Assembly: GCF_910592395.1 (NCBI RefSeq)
Contig: NC_088322.1
Location: 7,993,431-8,057,430, forward strand
Origin: Lineus longissimus
Lineage: Eukaryota; Nemertea; Pilidiophora; Heteronemertea; Lineidae
Direction of reading: 5' to 3'
Length of the DNA: 64,000 nt
Position numbers and translations under genes: made by a program. The notes under the pieces are model-generated. The model searched no databases. It was not told the origin of the DNA and was given only the letters and a program-made list of their open reading frames with translations. The stretch's first letter is position 1. Each line of letters opens with the position of its first letter. Below, in pieces: positions 53,931 through 64,000 of the stretch.

Positions 53931-56900
53931 TTCCTTTCGGCTCCTCAAGGTCATTTACAGTGGGATTAGCTTGCCTATCCTCTCCCGTCTGTGTTGTTCT
54001 CCACTTCAGCATTCGGGCGACAGCTCCTTTGATTACTGGCCATCTGGAGACTCTCTCAAATAGACTAGCCAATGGTGTACTATCGACGATAGTTGCATTC
54101 ACTGCGGATTTAGACTCTTTCCGTATTTCAGGATCCTCCTCTGTGGTTGTATCTGCATCAAAACTTAACTTTGGCCACTCGTCCGGGGGCTTCAGCAAGA
54201 AGTCTGGTCCACCCGTCCATCTACCATTCTCAAGAAACTGGTTGACTGGAAGGCCTCTTGAGGCATCATCTGCTGGATTTTCACTCGTGGGAACATGGTA
54301 CCACTGTTCAAGTGTTGATCCCTCGTTGATAACAGCAATTCTGTTTGCCACAAATGTTTTGAAGCGACTTGTCTTGTTCCTTATATAGCGTAACACTGCG
54401 GTACTGTCCGTCCAGAAGTAAGTGGCATCAACTGGATAGTCAAGCTCTTTCACGATGAGGTGGTTCATCCTTACGGCGGTGACTGCAGCAGCCAGTTCTA
54501 ATCTAGGGATGGTGTTTTTCTTGAGTGGGGCTACTCTTGCCTTGCCTAACAGAAGAGCACAATGGACGTTTCCACTGGTATTTTCTAGCCTGATGTAGGA
54601 GGCGGTACCATACCCAACTTCGCTGGCATCTGCGAAATGGTGGAGCTGGCTTGAGCTCACATCTCCAAAGTCCAGTGGCTTCAGACACCTTTGTACGACA
54701 TGGTTCTCCAATTTTGGTAGGTCCTGTATCCATATTTGCCATTTCTGGAGGTCTGCTCCGGATATTTCTTGGTCCCAATCGAGGCCCTTATGACAAAGAC
54801 TCTGTAGCAGAATCTTTGCTGGTAGGATGAATGGAGCTGCAAGACCAAGGGGATCATAGACTGAGCTTATGATTGAGAGAATTCCTCTTCTGTTTGCTTG
54901 GCGATCTTGGATATTTATCTGGAAACTGAAGGAATCTGTCTCAACTTGCCAGGTGACTCCTAAGGTACGCTCAGTCGGCAAGTCGTCTTCATCTAAGTTT
55001 AGAGTCTTGGCACCCTTGCTTCTTTCCTCCGTCGGCACGGAATCCAAAACGCTTCGTCTGTTGCTGAGCCACTTTGTCAGCTTAAAACCCCCTTCTTGGC
55101 AGATTTTTCTTAACTCTTTGATGAGTGCCACTGCCTTTGCTTCAGATTCAATGGACTCGAGACAATCATCGACATAGAAGCTTCTCAGCATGGCATTGAT
55201 CGTCTCAACTTGGTAGCCTTCTTTGTGGTCCTTTGCTGTCCTTTGTAGAGCCAGATTGGAGCAGCTTGGGGACGACACTGCTCCAAACAAGTGAACCTTC
55301 ATGCGGTATACCTTCGGTTTTGCTTCTAAGCTCCCATCAGGCCACCATACGAATCTCAAGTAGTTCCTATCTTCTTCAGCTACATGAACCTGGTAGAACA
55401 TCTTCTCGATGTCAGCTAGGATGGCAACTGGATGACGACGGAATCTTAGAAGAACACCAACCAGGTTGTTCGTAAGGTTGGGGCCCTGAAGTAGTACATC
55501 ATTAATAGATATTCCAGCATACTTTGCTGAGCAATCAAAGACTACTCGTATCTTTTCAGGCTTTCTTGGGTGGTACACCCCATGGTGGGGGATGTACCAC
55601 ACTTTACCGTCATCTGGATTTAATTCATCTGCTGGGACTTCTTCGGCATATCCCTTGTTGATAATCTCATGCATAAAAACTCTGTAATCTTGGTGGAACT
55701 TGGAATTCCGGCTCATCTTGTTTTTGAGGCTGGAAAGACGCTGCATGGCCTGGGTGTAGTTGTTCGGTAGTCGGATATCTTCTCTTCGAAAGGGTAGCTT
55801 CATTTCATAATGACCATCTTTAACATGAATGGATTCTTCCATCAACTTCATAAACTGCTTGTCCTCCTGTGAAAACTCAGTTTCTTCTATTCCCTTCTCA
55901 GGAAAATCTAGATTGATGGAGCTTCTCACTAGTCTGTCTAGCTTTTCTAGCTCTTCGACTGCTGTGACTTCAACATGGTTTACTGGATGGCCGATATCTG
56001 GTCTGTTGCAGCTACTGCGAACTACATTCCAGGTAACCCAACCGAGTCGCGTCTTAACGGCATGAGGACTTCCTGGTGGACCTGTGAGGGACTTCAGAGG
56101 TGAATAGGCATCCGGAACTCCGTTTCCTATCAGGAGGCCGACCTCGCTTGTGATAACTGGAAGATTCACCTCATTCAAATGGGGCCACTTGATTATGTCT
56201 TCCTTCTTTGGGATATGACGGGACGACACTGGGATGCTGTCCTTCGTGTACAATTTAGAAATGTCCACAGAGCTATGGCCTTCGATGTCACAAACCTCCA
56301 GGTCTTTGACAACATACGTCTGCATTGTATGCTCTGTTCCCATGGTATCTAGAGTAATCCTTGTCTTCCTCCCACCGGCCCCTAGTTTCCTCATTAACTC
56401 CTCTGAACAAAAGTTGACGGTACTGCCGGGATCTAGGAAGGCGTATGTGTCTATAGTTCTGTAGCTGCTCTTGAGCTTGACCTTGACTGGTATAATAGCC
56501 ATGGTAACTTCTGGATCACTTTCTGTTGCTGCAAAGTTCACAGTAGGCTTGGATGGTGCCGTTTCTATCTTCCTTTCTTCTGTTTTGGTGGATGGCTGGT
56601 ATGGACGTTCTCCATCCATATGCAAGACCGTTGGATGGCGCTTCTGACAATGGCTACACGTTAGCCGCGTTCTACATTCCTTACTCCTGTGACCTAATTT
56701 TAGGCATCCAAAACATGCTCGCTTTGCCTTCACGATCTCGACTCTTTCGCACGTGGGTAAAGCAGCAAAGGCGTCACATCGATCAATGCTGTGTTGTGGG
56801 TTTGCGCAGTGGAGGCATTGCTTCTTGGGTATCGGAGTTGTTGGAGTTGTTGTGGCAAAGGCTCCCTTGGCTCGGAACCTTCCCTGGACTGGCGCTGGCT

Positions 56901-57225
56901 TCCCACCTCTGGGAGCTTCTTTATTCCTTCCGTCTTCCTTTGCAAGTGCTGCACGGCCCCAGACCGGGTCGATGGACTTCTTGGCTTCCTTCTTAACAAA
57001 GGCGACTAGGTTCTCAAATCTCACGATGCCTTTCCTTTCTTTAATTGTGCCGACTATGTTTCTCCATCTGTCGTGAAGATAGTATGGGAGCTTGCGCACC
57101 AGCTTTGTGAGGTTGTCTGGATATTCCAAAATTTTGATTGATCCATCAACTTGGACGGCATTCTCACATTCTACTAAAAATATTGAGAATTCATCTAGAC
57201 CTCTGGCATCTTCAGCCTTGTCCAT
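53866..57225 (-). CDS. BEL/Pao Pol: zinc knuckles, protease, RT, RNase H
   Basis: 1119 aa. Two zinc-knuckle groups (CLHCANPQHSIDRC, CFGCLKLGHRSKEC); aspartic protease AFLDPGSTVNFC, with DPGS in place of the usual D(S/T)G as found in BEL elements; reverse transcriptase LADIEKMFYQVHV and catalytic SFYVDDCLES; RNase H HFADASEVGYG. The last residues after the frameshift near 53930 are spurious. Its Met start is internal: the real frame continues from the Gag reading. Confidence 0.93.
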   Translation of the reverse strand: MDKAEDARGLDEFSIFLVECENAVQVDGSIKILEYPDNLTKLVRKLPYYLHDRWRNIVGTIKERKGIVRFENLVAFVKKEAKKSIDPVWGRAALAKEDGRNKEAPRGGKPAPVQGRFRAKGAFATTTPTTPIPKKQCLHCANPQHSIDRCDAFAALPTCERVEIVKAKRACFGCLKLGHRSKECRTRLTCSHCQKRHPTVLHMDGERPYQPSTKTEERKIETAPSKPTVNFAATESDPEVTMAIIPVKVKLKSSYRTIDTYAFLDPGSTVNFCSEELMRKLGAGGRKTRITLDTMGTEHTMQTYVVKDLEVCDIEGHSSVDISKLYTKDSIPVSSRHIPKKEDIIKWPHLNEVNLPVITSEVGLLIGNGVPDAYSPLKSLTGPPGSPHAVKTRLGWVTWNVVRSSCNRPDIGHPVNHVEVTAVEELEKLDRLVRSSINLDFPEKGIEETEFSQEDKQFMKLMEESIHVKDGHYEMKLPFRREDIRLPNNYTQAMQRLSSLKNKMSRNSKFHQDYRVFMHEIINKGYAEEVPADELNPDDGKVWYIPHHGVYHPRKPEKIRVVFDCSAKYAGISINDVLLQGPNLTNNLVGVLLRFRRHPVAILADIEKMFYQVHVAEEDRNYLRFVWWPDGSLEAKPKVYRMKVHLFGAVSSPSCSNLALQRTAKDHKEGYQVETINAMLRSFYVDDCLESIESEAKAVALIKELRKICQEGGFKLTKWLSNRRSVLDSVPTEERSKGAKTLNLDEDDLPTERTLGVTWQVETDSFSFQINIQDRQANRRGILSIISSVYDPLGLAAPFILPAKILLQSLCHKGLDWDQEISGADLQKWQIWIQDLPKLENHVVQRCLKPLDFGDVSSSQLHHFADASEVGYGTASYIRLENTSGNVHCALLLGKARVAPLKKNTIPRLELAAAVTAVRMNHLIVKELDYPVDATYFWTDSTAVLRYIRNKTSRFKTFVANRIAVINEGSTLEQWYHVPTSENPADDASRGLPVNQFLENGRWTGGPDFLLKPPDEWPKLSFDADTTTEEDPEIRKESKSAVNATIVDSTPLASLFERVSRWPVIKGAVARMLKWRTTQTGEDRQANPTVNDLEEPKGKSYNMNRRASSRMRSTPLKRV

Positions 57226-57290
57226 TGGCCATTCTAGGGCCTTCTTTATGTAGGCATGTGCTATTCTTTCTGGGTCACCATAGCGTTCTT

Positions 57291-58469
57291 CTAACTCCTT
57301 TTAAGGGCACCTGGGTAACCGTTGTTAGCATCAATACATGCATAGCCTATGACAATCCGATTAGCTTCGCCACTCGTATACTGTTCAAGGTAATTTATCC
57401 TTTCTTCGCTATCGATGGTGTTGGCCACAATGCGGGAATTAAATTGTCTCAGAAAACGTCTGTATTCCAGAGGGTCTCCTGAGAATTTCTTGATGTCTGA
57501 CTGTGGCTTTTTCATCTCCTGTATCATTGTTACAAGTACATCATTAGATGCCGTCTGGGTAGCTGGTGGAGGATAGTAATAGGTAGTTCCATTGTGGTGA
57601 AAGTTTTCAAGGGAACGTGGTGTGTAAATTTCGTCTGTGTGTGTTCGATTTGGAGCGAATGTTTTTGCAGACTCTCTCACTGGAGCTTGATCAGCTTTGA
57701 TAGGGCTGGCACACTGCGAATGGTCCCTGGGCTCTTGCTCTGCCAACTTGATTTCCGCCATGGAAGCCTGGTAACTCCCTGACTCCAGCTGAGTCAACAC
57801 CTTGGCCTTGGCATTGGAGATGGCCAACTCCGTATCTATTTCGATTTCTTCCTCCTGAAGCTTTAACTGTGCCTCCTCCATCACTAGTCGTAACTTTGCC
57901 TGTTCCAAGACCTGACGCTTCTTCAGACCGGCTGCTTTAGCTGAAAGCTCAATAATCTTATTCTTATGCTCTTCTTGGGCCCGAGCAACAGAGATGGAAC
58001 TTACTGAAGTTCTTGACACCAGTGATCCCCAAGATCCAATCTGGGAAACGCTATCACAAGGGCCTATGTCTGTACTAACGTCTTGTTCCTTTATCCATGA
58101 CCTCATTTCCTTTCTGAAATTACTATATCGGTCCTTTGCATATTGTTTAAAGGTGGCTTTGTCCTGCTTCTGCAAATCATGTGGTAATACCTCATTGTAT
58201 GACTCATAACTACTCAAACATTCTTTGTAGTCCACCCTCCAGTTCTTGTACCCTTCCGCTATAACGGAAGGAGAGGCCCCTGCTTCAAGAAGATCTTTAA
58301 TACCTGAGACACCCCTGGTAGTCTTTTCTAAAACCTTATTTAAGTTTCCTGCCCTTAACTCTCTCGAATATTCGGCTACTTTCTCTGTTGGCTTTCGGGC
58401 CCTCAGGCTTCTTCCCTTAGCATCAAAATTTAAAGCCATACCTGTTATGAGTACCAATCCTTTCTTCAA
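57291..58469 (-). CDS. BEL/Pao Gag-like N-terminal part
   Basis: 392 aa starting 17 bp inside the 5' LTR. Charged coiled-coil region (KRQVLEQAKLRLVMEEAQLKL) followed by the conserved BEL capsid-like segment KFSGDPLEYRRFLRQF. It ends at CTTAAAAGG (about 57300), where a shift of one base back continues into KELEERYGD and on to the zinc knuckles. Since the junction is in mid-domain, a lost A is likelier than programmed shifting. Confidence 0.9.
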   Translation of the reverse strand: MKKGLVLITGMALNFDAKGRSLRARKPTEKVAEYSRELRAGNLNKVLEKTTRGVSGIKDLLEAGASPSVIAEGYKNWRVDYKECLSSYESYNEVLPHDLQKQDKATFKQYAKDRYSNFRKEMRSWIKEQDVSTDIGPCDSVSQIGSWGSLVSRTSVSSISVARAQEEHKNKIIELSAKAAGLKKRQVLEQAKLRLVMEEAQLKLQEEEIEIDTELAISNAKAKVLTQLESGSYQASMAEIKLAEQEPRDHSQCASPIKADQAPVRESAKTFAPNRTHTDEIYTPRSLENFHHNGTTYYYPPPATQTASNDVLVTMIQEMKKPQSDIKKFSGDPLEYRRFLRQFNSRIVANTIDSEERINYLEQYTSGEANRIVIGYACIDANNGYPGALKRS

Positions 58470-58486
58470 ACCTGTTTCGTCAATGA

Positions 58487-59437
58487 TGTGCTGACCATGG
58501 GCTTAGCTCGAAAATGCTGAACAACCATTCTTTCATGTAATATTTCTTCATTATCTTCCCATTTAGGTTAATTCAGATTGACTGCAAAATACAAATTTAA
58601 GCAACCATGAGTGATAGAAAACTCATTATACAACAAGATTTTTACAATTAGTTCAACAACTCAAATAAAGAGGGCGCTGTGAACGTCATGTATTTTGCAT
58701 CAGTGATCTATCAATGGCAAAACACGGCAACCAAATATGCCAGCATCACCAAGTAAGAAGCTACACTAAGCTTGGGAATGAAACCCAAGTCAATTGCATG
58801 CACAACAATAGCAGCCTAGTTCACTATCAATACTGTCAACACACAAAGCAGCCATTATAGCTGGAAGATGACCCATATACGCCCCCTTGTCTTGCACAAC
58901 ACATACAACTTGAAACACCAATTAAACATTGTAGTCATCAAACTAAGACCAAGCATGGGATAAGGATAACTCCAGAATAGCATTGAATGTGTTGTTAACT
59001 TCATGGAAATTAATGCTTCATAGCCAAATTATTGCTTAACAGACCCATTCATATAACTAGTTGTGCTAGACTACACACACATACGTGTAAGCATCTTTAA
59101 GACAATGGCTGAATCTTCAACCCTCAGTTTAACTCCATAAGGCACTCAAAACTAAACAAGAAGTACATCAAATATCACCTACCGAAACTTCAGTCCTATT
59201 TAATCTTCATGGCCTGGCACTTAACATTATTTATTACAAGCTTTATCACCATTTTTCAGTTGAAATCGACACAAGGTACGGGCTCTGATGCTCTTTGATG
59301 CTTGACGCAGACTCTTATGGGACCAACGACCTGTGTCTCACCTTGATTCTAAAGATAGGCTTGACCTAAAGACAGTGACCCGGGTGCATATGAAAATGTT
59401 TGTAAATAAAACCAAGAGTAGAGTTTTGGCCGTAACA
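58487..59437 (-). repeat. BEL/Pao 5' LTR
   Basis: 951 bp, same length as its partner. I see base changes near 58551, 59048, 59233, 59255 and 59420. Confidence 0.95.
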
Positions 59438-59493
59438 AGAAGTAACGGTCGTACTGGAAGCTACCTTTGAATGAGAAACCAACGTTTGTCCCT

Positions 59494-59768
59494 TTAAAAT
59501 GGAAGAGACTAGAGAAGCAGGTCCAGGACAGATTGCCGCGAAAATTTATAAAAAGTTCGGGAAACTTATAACATCCTCTTGCAGCATCCTCTTGCAAACA
59601 GGGCCTACTCCTTACGCATCTTTCTGATTGAGGGAGTAAACATATCGAGGCCACATATCGAGTGATCGATGGCCGGATTTGTCAGGATGTCAAGCCAGCT
59701 TCCCAAACTATTCATAAATTTTCGCGGCAATCTGTCCTGGACCTGCTTCTCTAGCCTCTTCCCTTTAA
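59494..59768. repeat. Inverted repeat / hairpin, ~75-bp arms
   Basis: 59494-59580 and 59690-59768 are inverted copies (AGAAGCAGGTCCAGGACAGA; TTGCCGCGAAAATTTAT) with a ~110-bp loop. Probably a MITE or local inverted duplication. Confidence 0.75.
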
Positions 59769-60717
59769 AATTTAAATCTCCCGCAAATCTTCAGACGCAC
59801 GTGGTAATGTTTTGGAACTCTCCACCTGCGGAGTTAACAATAGTGCTTGACCTATGGGCTCAACCATAAAGCAAGATTAGGGGTGAGAGGAATAATTATC
59901 CTTTATGATATCAGTATCAAGATTAAAATATTGATTTCAAGAGAGTTTGATGTAAAGGTAATGATATGTTACAAGTATATATGATGAACATATTCGGAAT
60001 ATTTCATTTTGGTTAAATAATTTCATCGCTATAAACAACTTAATTCCCTTTGTGAAATGAACTAGCCTGCTGACCCCTTAGTTCAGTTCAGGATATTCTG
60101 TCATTTCGTATTTTTTGTCTCCTTTACTTTACGCCAAGGTGGAAAGAAAAGAAATCGGTGTGTATGTTCTCAAATGTACATTATTATATAGTCTTTTAGC
60201 CTAGGCCTATTTGGTTGTCCGTTCGCCAAATAGCTTTTATCACCCAAAGCATCGTCTTTACTGTACTCTGCCTTCATGCTTGTTAGTTAAGTTGTTGTAG
60301 CCTACATGTTGTAAAGTTGTGTACACCACAGTCACAGTGATAGGAAATTGAAGACGTTATATATGTCATATCACTGTGTGTACACTATACAATGCTGTAA
60401 TGGCCTAGAGGCTAGAGGCCCTCACACCAGGCGGAGGAAGCCACTGAAGGCCAAAACAAACAAGCAGCAGACAAAATACCGCATGGTCGCACACCACATG
60501 ATCTTTCGTTCGTTGTGCCTATATTTAGGTTTGTTTGGGCCCGCAATGACTTCCTCTGCCTGGTTTAAAAGGGTCTATTATAGGCCTTTTCGAAGAAGAC
60601 GAATCAGCGCCTAAACAAATCAAATGTGCACAATCAGATCACGTCTGAAGTAGGCCTAAGCCGACTTCGGACAATGCCTAGAGACACAGCGATCCTGCAC
60701 CAAAACAAACTTCTTCG
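59769..60717. other. Non-coding, no gene seen
   Basis: No coding feature recognised. Confidence 0.4.
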
Positions 60718-61018
60718 AATACGACACTTAAGAAGTTGGCCCGGAAGTTGCGGTGGTATGTTTTGAGTATAGTCTCGCACGTACAGGATATGGCCTCACC
60801 TTCAAAGAAAACACGGCGTTTCCAAATCGTGCATATTTGGCGGGATCGTTAATTTATTCACAGCATGATTATAGGCAGTTGAGCGCAACGCAGTGTTTTG
60901 AGGGCAACGCAGTGTTTTCTTTGAACCAGATATGCTTTACAGGTCATATCCGGTACGCGCGACACTATACTCAAACATACCGCCACAATTTTCGGGCCAA
61001 CTTCTTAAGTGTCGTATT
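60718..61018. mobile_element. Hairpin MITE, ~300 bp
   Basis: Inverted arms of about 105 bp starting AATACGACACTTAAGAAG, with several mismatches and a loop of about 80 bp. No clear target duplication. Confidence 0.7.
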
Positions 61019-61039
61019 TGTCCACATCTACACTGTCAG

Positions 61040-61112
61040 TTTCACATGGTCAGTGTCACTGTCACTAGTGTTAGTGTCACAGTCACTAGTGTCAGTGTCA
61101 GTAATGTCAGTA
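61040..61112. repeat. (GTCACT/GTCAGT) microsatellite
   Basis: Repeated GTCACTAGTGT and CAGTGTCA units. Confidence 0.8.
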
Positions 61113-64000
61113 GGCCTCAAGCCTACAGAAAGACAACACATGATTGACTCAGCTGAGATCGACAGTGTGACAATAACTCAGTGGATCAAAGGTAGTCAAG
61201 AAATTCCTTTCTCTCTGTACATAGTTTTCCAAAGATTTTAATTTTAAATGTTTTTGAGAGGAAATCTTGGGAAACCTATGCCAGAGTCAAGACGGCATGT
61301 AGGAAAATAGCCTGAAGCTCAGCTTATCCACCATTACTAATTTTTATCTGACATGGGTGAGCTTAAATGTCATCATGTCTTGTCCGTCTTGTCCATCTTC
61401 CATCGTCTGTCGTCAACATGATGGCACTTTTGCTCACCATTGAGTCTAGAAAGTTAAAATGGTGTGTGGGTGTCTGATGACATATTACTTGACATGGAAA
61501 AAAATCATCGCTATTGGACCTACTTTCTGGGCTCTGTGGGTGCCATCTTTTAAAACCTTGTTACGTCCAAATCCAATGAAAGCTGATAGCCAGAATCATG
61601 TTTTTTTATGGAAATTTCTGATGAGACTTACAATTACATGACATAATAGATGTAATCCCGGCATGGCGGCCAGTTCTAGCAGGGATGGAACTACGTCGTC
61701 AATAAATTGAGTTCTGGTCTTGGGCAAGGAGGATGGGGCTCGCTCCCTTCCTTTCCGGCATTGCCACACTACCATGTTTATCATCTTCTCGTGTGTACAC
61801 AATAGTAAATTATCAATTGTCCTACATGTACCTGGTACACATTTGCGGTGATAAATAGGTTATCATAAACTAGTTTGTCTGTTTTGTCTCTTTACTTTAG
61901 GAACTGACGATCATTTTATCATCCTTGTAATTGTATTGTATCCAACTAAGCCAGCAGTATGGTGCATTTTCTTTTTAGGCCTTCGTCATGTAAGCTACAG
62001 ACTGTTCAGTATAATGCATAGAGCTACCAACCACTACAGATTTTCCATAGTTTTTATGATGATAACACATGATAGGTTATCATCAACTACATGTAGTTTG
62101 CCCATTATATTGAGCGTGTTCATTCAGAGGGGGGTACATGTTGTGTCAATGTTTTTATGTATGAAATCTTTCTAATATTAAAGCCCTGAAAGTTATCTTG
62201 GATTTATTGGGGAAATGATGGATCAAGACAGTGTTTTAAGACTTAATCCAAGAACAATACATCCTGGTCAATTAGTTATTTGAAATTTAAAAAAAAACAG
62301 CAATTGAATTTTTGGGGGGACCCAGCCTGAGAAATTACTAGCATTTGTTGACACTGCAGTTTGTTCATTTCATCATAGATGGCAATACTGCTCATCATGC
62401 GCAGCTATGTCTGACATAAACTTCTGTCTCAGATTAGCAATTAGTGTTGTGGTCAGTTGTTTTAAAAAAAGGTGTCAGACTGACTCACTAAAATGGACAC
62501 TTCAGGCAAGTCACTTTTCTTTGAGTTTGAGTATGACTGCCAGGTCCTGTTGCTCTTTCACCGAAACGTCTAACTTGTGCAAGTCGGAGATGAAATTTAG
62601 TGAGGTGGTCCCTCAGATCCTGTAAAGTGAGGAGCTTTGGTTGGCCCGGTAAAAACCCAATGCAGGAGTAAGCGTTCATTGATATATCTATAATGAGTTT
62701 CAAGGAATTCTGATGATACTTCTTAGAAAAAAACTTAGCATCCTTAATAACATAAATGATAAACACATCATTCCTCCATAGACAGGAAACACAGTCCCTC
62801 ACTTTCCAGTGTTTTTAAAACTATGCACATGACTCAACTTGGTTAATGTCAGAATATGTTTAAATATGTTCTTCCCTCCACTGGCCGCTGATTCAATTTT
62901 TGATCGAGTGGCCCTTATAAATTTCGAACTCAACTTTAATGTAAAAATATCATGTCACTCGTCCCTCATTTGGAATGCATTGCATCGAATTGTTCCTTCC
63001 AATAGTACGAACTTGTTCAGCTGGGTTTTCAAGTGTTTTGGATGTATATAATGAGTGCATATCCTTCCGACTAGGTTGTAGACTGAGTACAGTAATTTCA
63101 TGTAGGCCTACTTGTAGCTCTGGCTTGCTTGGGGAAAGGAGGATATTCCTTTGCTGTAATTGTTCTGTGTTATTTGTTGTTTGAAGGAAGTCCTATGCTC
63201 TAGCAGCTTGCTTGCATGCCTGGTGAGTTTTTGTCGAGCTATTTTGCTTTGTGCTCCTGACACACCCCACCCCTACCCCCGATCTCATCCTGGCTCTCTC
63301 ACAGTAGGTAGTATGTTATTCGATCAGATAAAACCTGCTAGTAGAACTCAGTGGTTAAATTTGGTTTCATATCCAGGAGACCCTCATTTTTTGTGTGACT
63401 TTGTCTCCAAAGTCTTTTGATTTGGACCTAAAACCGGGATTCGTTGTACCTTGAAGGCTATAGTTTCATGCAAGGCAGGCATTATTGGATAGTGTTGGAT
63501 ATTTTCATGACCTTGTCTATTAATTATCCTGCTTTTTTACCCTGTTTTTGGAAATACCCATCACAACCAGCTCGATCCAGTTTTGAATGTCATGTGTCTT
63601 AAGCGCCGTGCAAACAAGCACTTTTAGTCGCTGCGGCTGAGCCATGAAACCTCGACAAATGTGGTTGGAATGCGGTTGCTAATCTGTTGAATTGTAGTCA
63701 CTTAAAGTGAACTTCGTAGGAGCAATACAATGCCCTTTAACATCCCGCCTCAATCGGCATCAAAGCAATAGGTGCATCATCAAGTTTCTGAATGGAACCC
63801 TATTGCAGGCCCTATTTTGTTACAAGTTCATTTGGCCGAGCCTTGTTTACTGATATGCCCCAGACTTATAAACGGGAAATGAGAAGGTTCATTTTCATCG
63901 CCCAAGGAAATTTAAAAAGTGGGCTGAAACGTTGGCTCTGCGAGATCCCTTTGACTTGTTGTCATTACTCTGTCGTAGGTTACAAAAACAATAAAAGGCT
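61113..64000. other. Non-coding, no gene recognised to the window end
   Basis: Scattered short frames without domains. The minus-strand frame at 62488-62802 (contains LTLQDLRDHLTKFHL) was considered but has no recognised homology. Promoters or exons of a gene outside the window cannot be excluded. Confidence 0.35.

Larger units (their letters stand above)
51147..59437 (-). mobile_element. Complete BEL/Pao LTR retrotransposon
   Basis: 8291 bp with 951-bp LTRs (TG...CA) and an exact 5-bp duplication AGAAG (51142-51146, 59438-59442). Genes run on the minus strand: Gag-like with zinc knuckles, protease, reverse transcriptase, RNase H, integrase, the BEL/Pao order in one polyprotein. By eye the LTRs differ at five positions, about 0.5 percent. 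Confidence 0.96.

Noticed and set aside
57291-57310. Programmed -1 frameshift joining BEL Gag and Pol
   Set aside because: BEL/Pao elements usually have one long frame, the junction is in the middle of a capsid-like domain, and a second identical kind of A-run deficit occurs at 53930. A lost base is simpler.

Overview
The window looks like nuclear DNA of a marine invertebrate deuterostome (echinoderm, hemichordate or lancelet type; the species cannot be fixed from the sequence). The evidence is GT-AG introns, a P2X7-C-terminal-like gene, a THAP domain, tRNA-like repeats, BEL/Pao and Ty3/gypsy LTR elements, several non-LTR elements, a Polinton/Maverick and foldback elements resembling the TU family described from sea urchin. 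No prokaryotic features are present.

The host framework is a minus-strand cluster of NNMT/INMT-like methyltransferase genes, each with three coding exons. Gene A (exons 6926-6770, 2050-1834, 1745-1193) and gene C (43426-43270, 31116-30900, 30808-30256) both have exons of 157, 217 and 553 nt and splice in phase into 308-residue proteins. Gene B (exon 1 at 25919-25766, exon-3 scrap at 22710-22830) is a relic, and further exon-3 scraps lie at 140-319 and 44060-44250. The large intron 1 has collected other sequence. In gene A it holds a two-exon P2X7-like gene (plus strand, 2587-3706), a THAP-domain exon and a 956-bp inverted-repeat element. In gene C it holds a complete Ty3/gypsy element, a non-LTR element and a foldback element.

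From about 7437 to 22300 lies a giant palindrome: two nearly identical inverted copies, about 6 kb each, of the same end of a decayed Polinton (packaging ATPase, small basic protein, 233-265 aa protein, integrase with chromodomain, and a protein starting MTTFNDH). Between them is a 1.4-kb spacer with a broken protein-primed DNA polymerase B gene. The inner edge of each arm falls inside the 15-bp repeat array of a foldback element (12533-13485, 8-bp target duplication). A 1.6-kb TA-flanked transposon sits in the right arm only, so it arrived after the palindrome formed.

Region by region: 1-2072 methyltransferase remnant, LINE scrap and gene A exons; 2073-7436 gene A intron 1 and exon 1; 7437-22300 palindromic Polinton; 22300-25930 relic gene B; 25930-29500 non-coding DNA with C-runs and a pogo-like MITE; 29500-30000 MITE; 30256-43426 gene C with gypsy (31313-39617), LINE (about 40054-41535) and foldback 2 (42130-43133) in its intron; 44060-48400 remnants; 48412-51005 a TIR-bounded segment carrying an RTE-like LINE; 51147-59437 a complete BEL/Pao element on the minus strand; 59438-64000 hairpin MITEs and otherwise unrecognised DNA.
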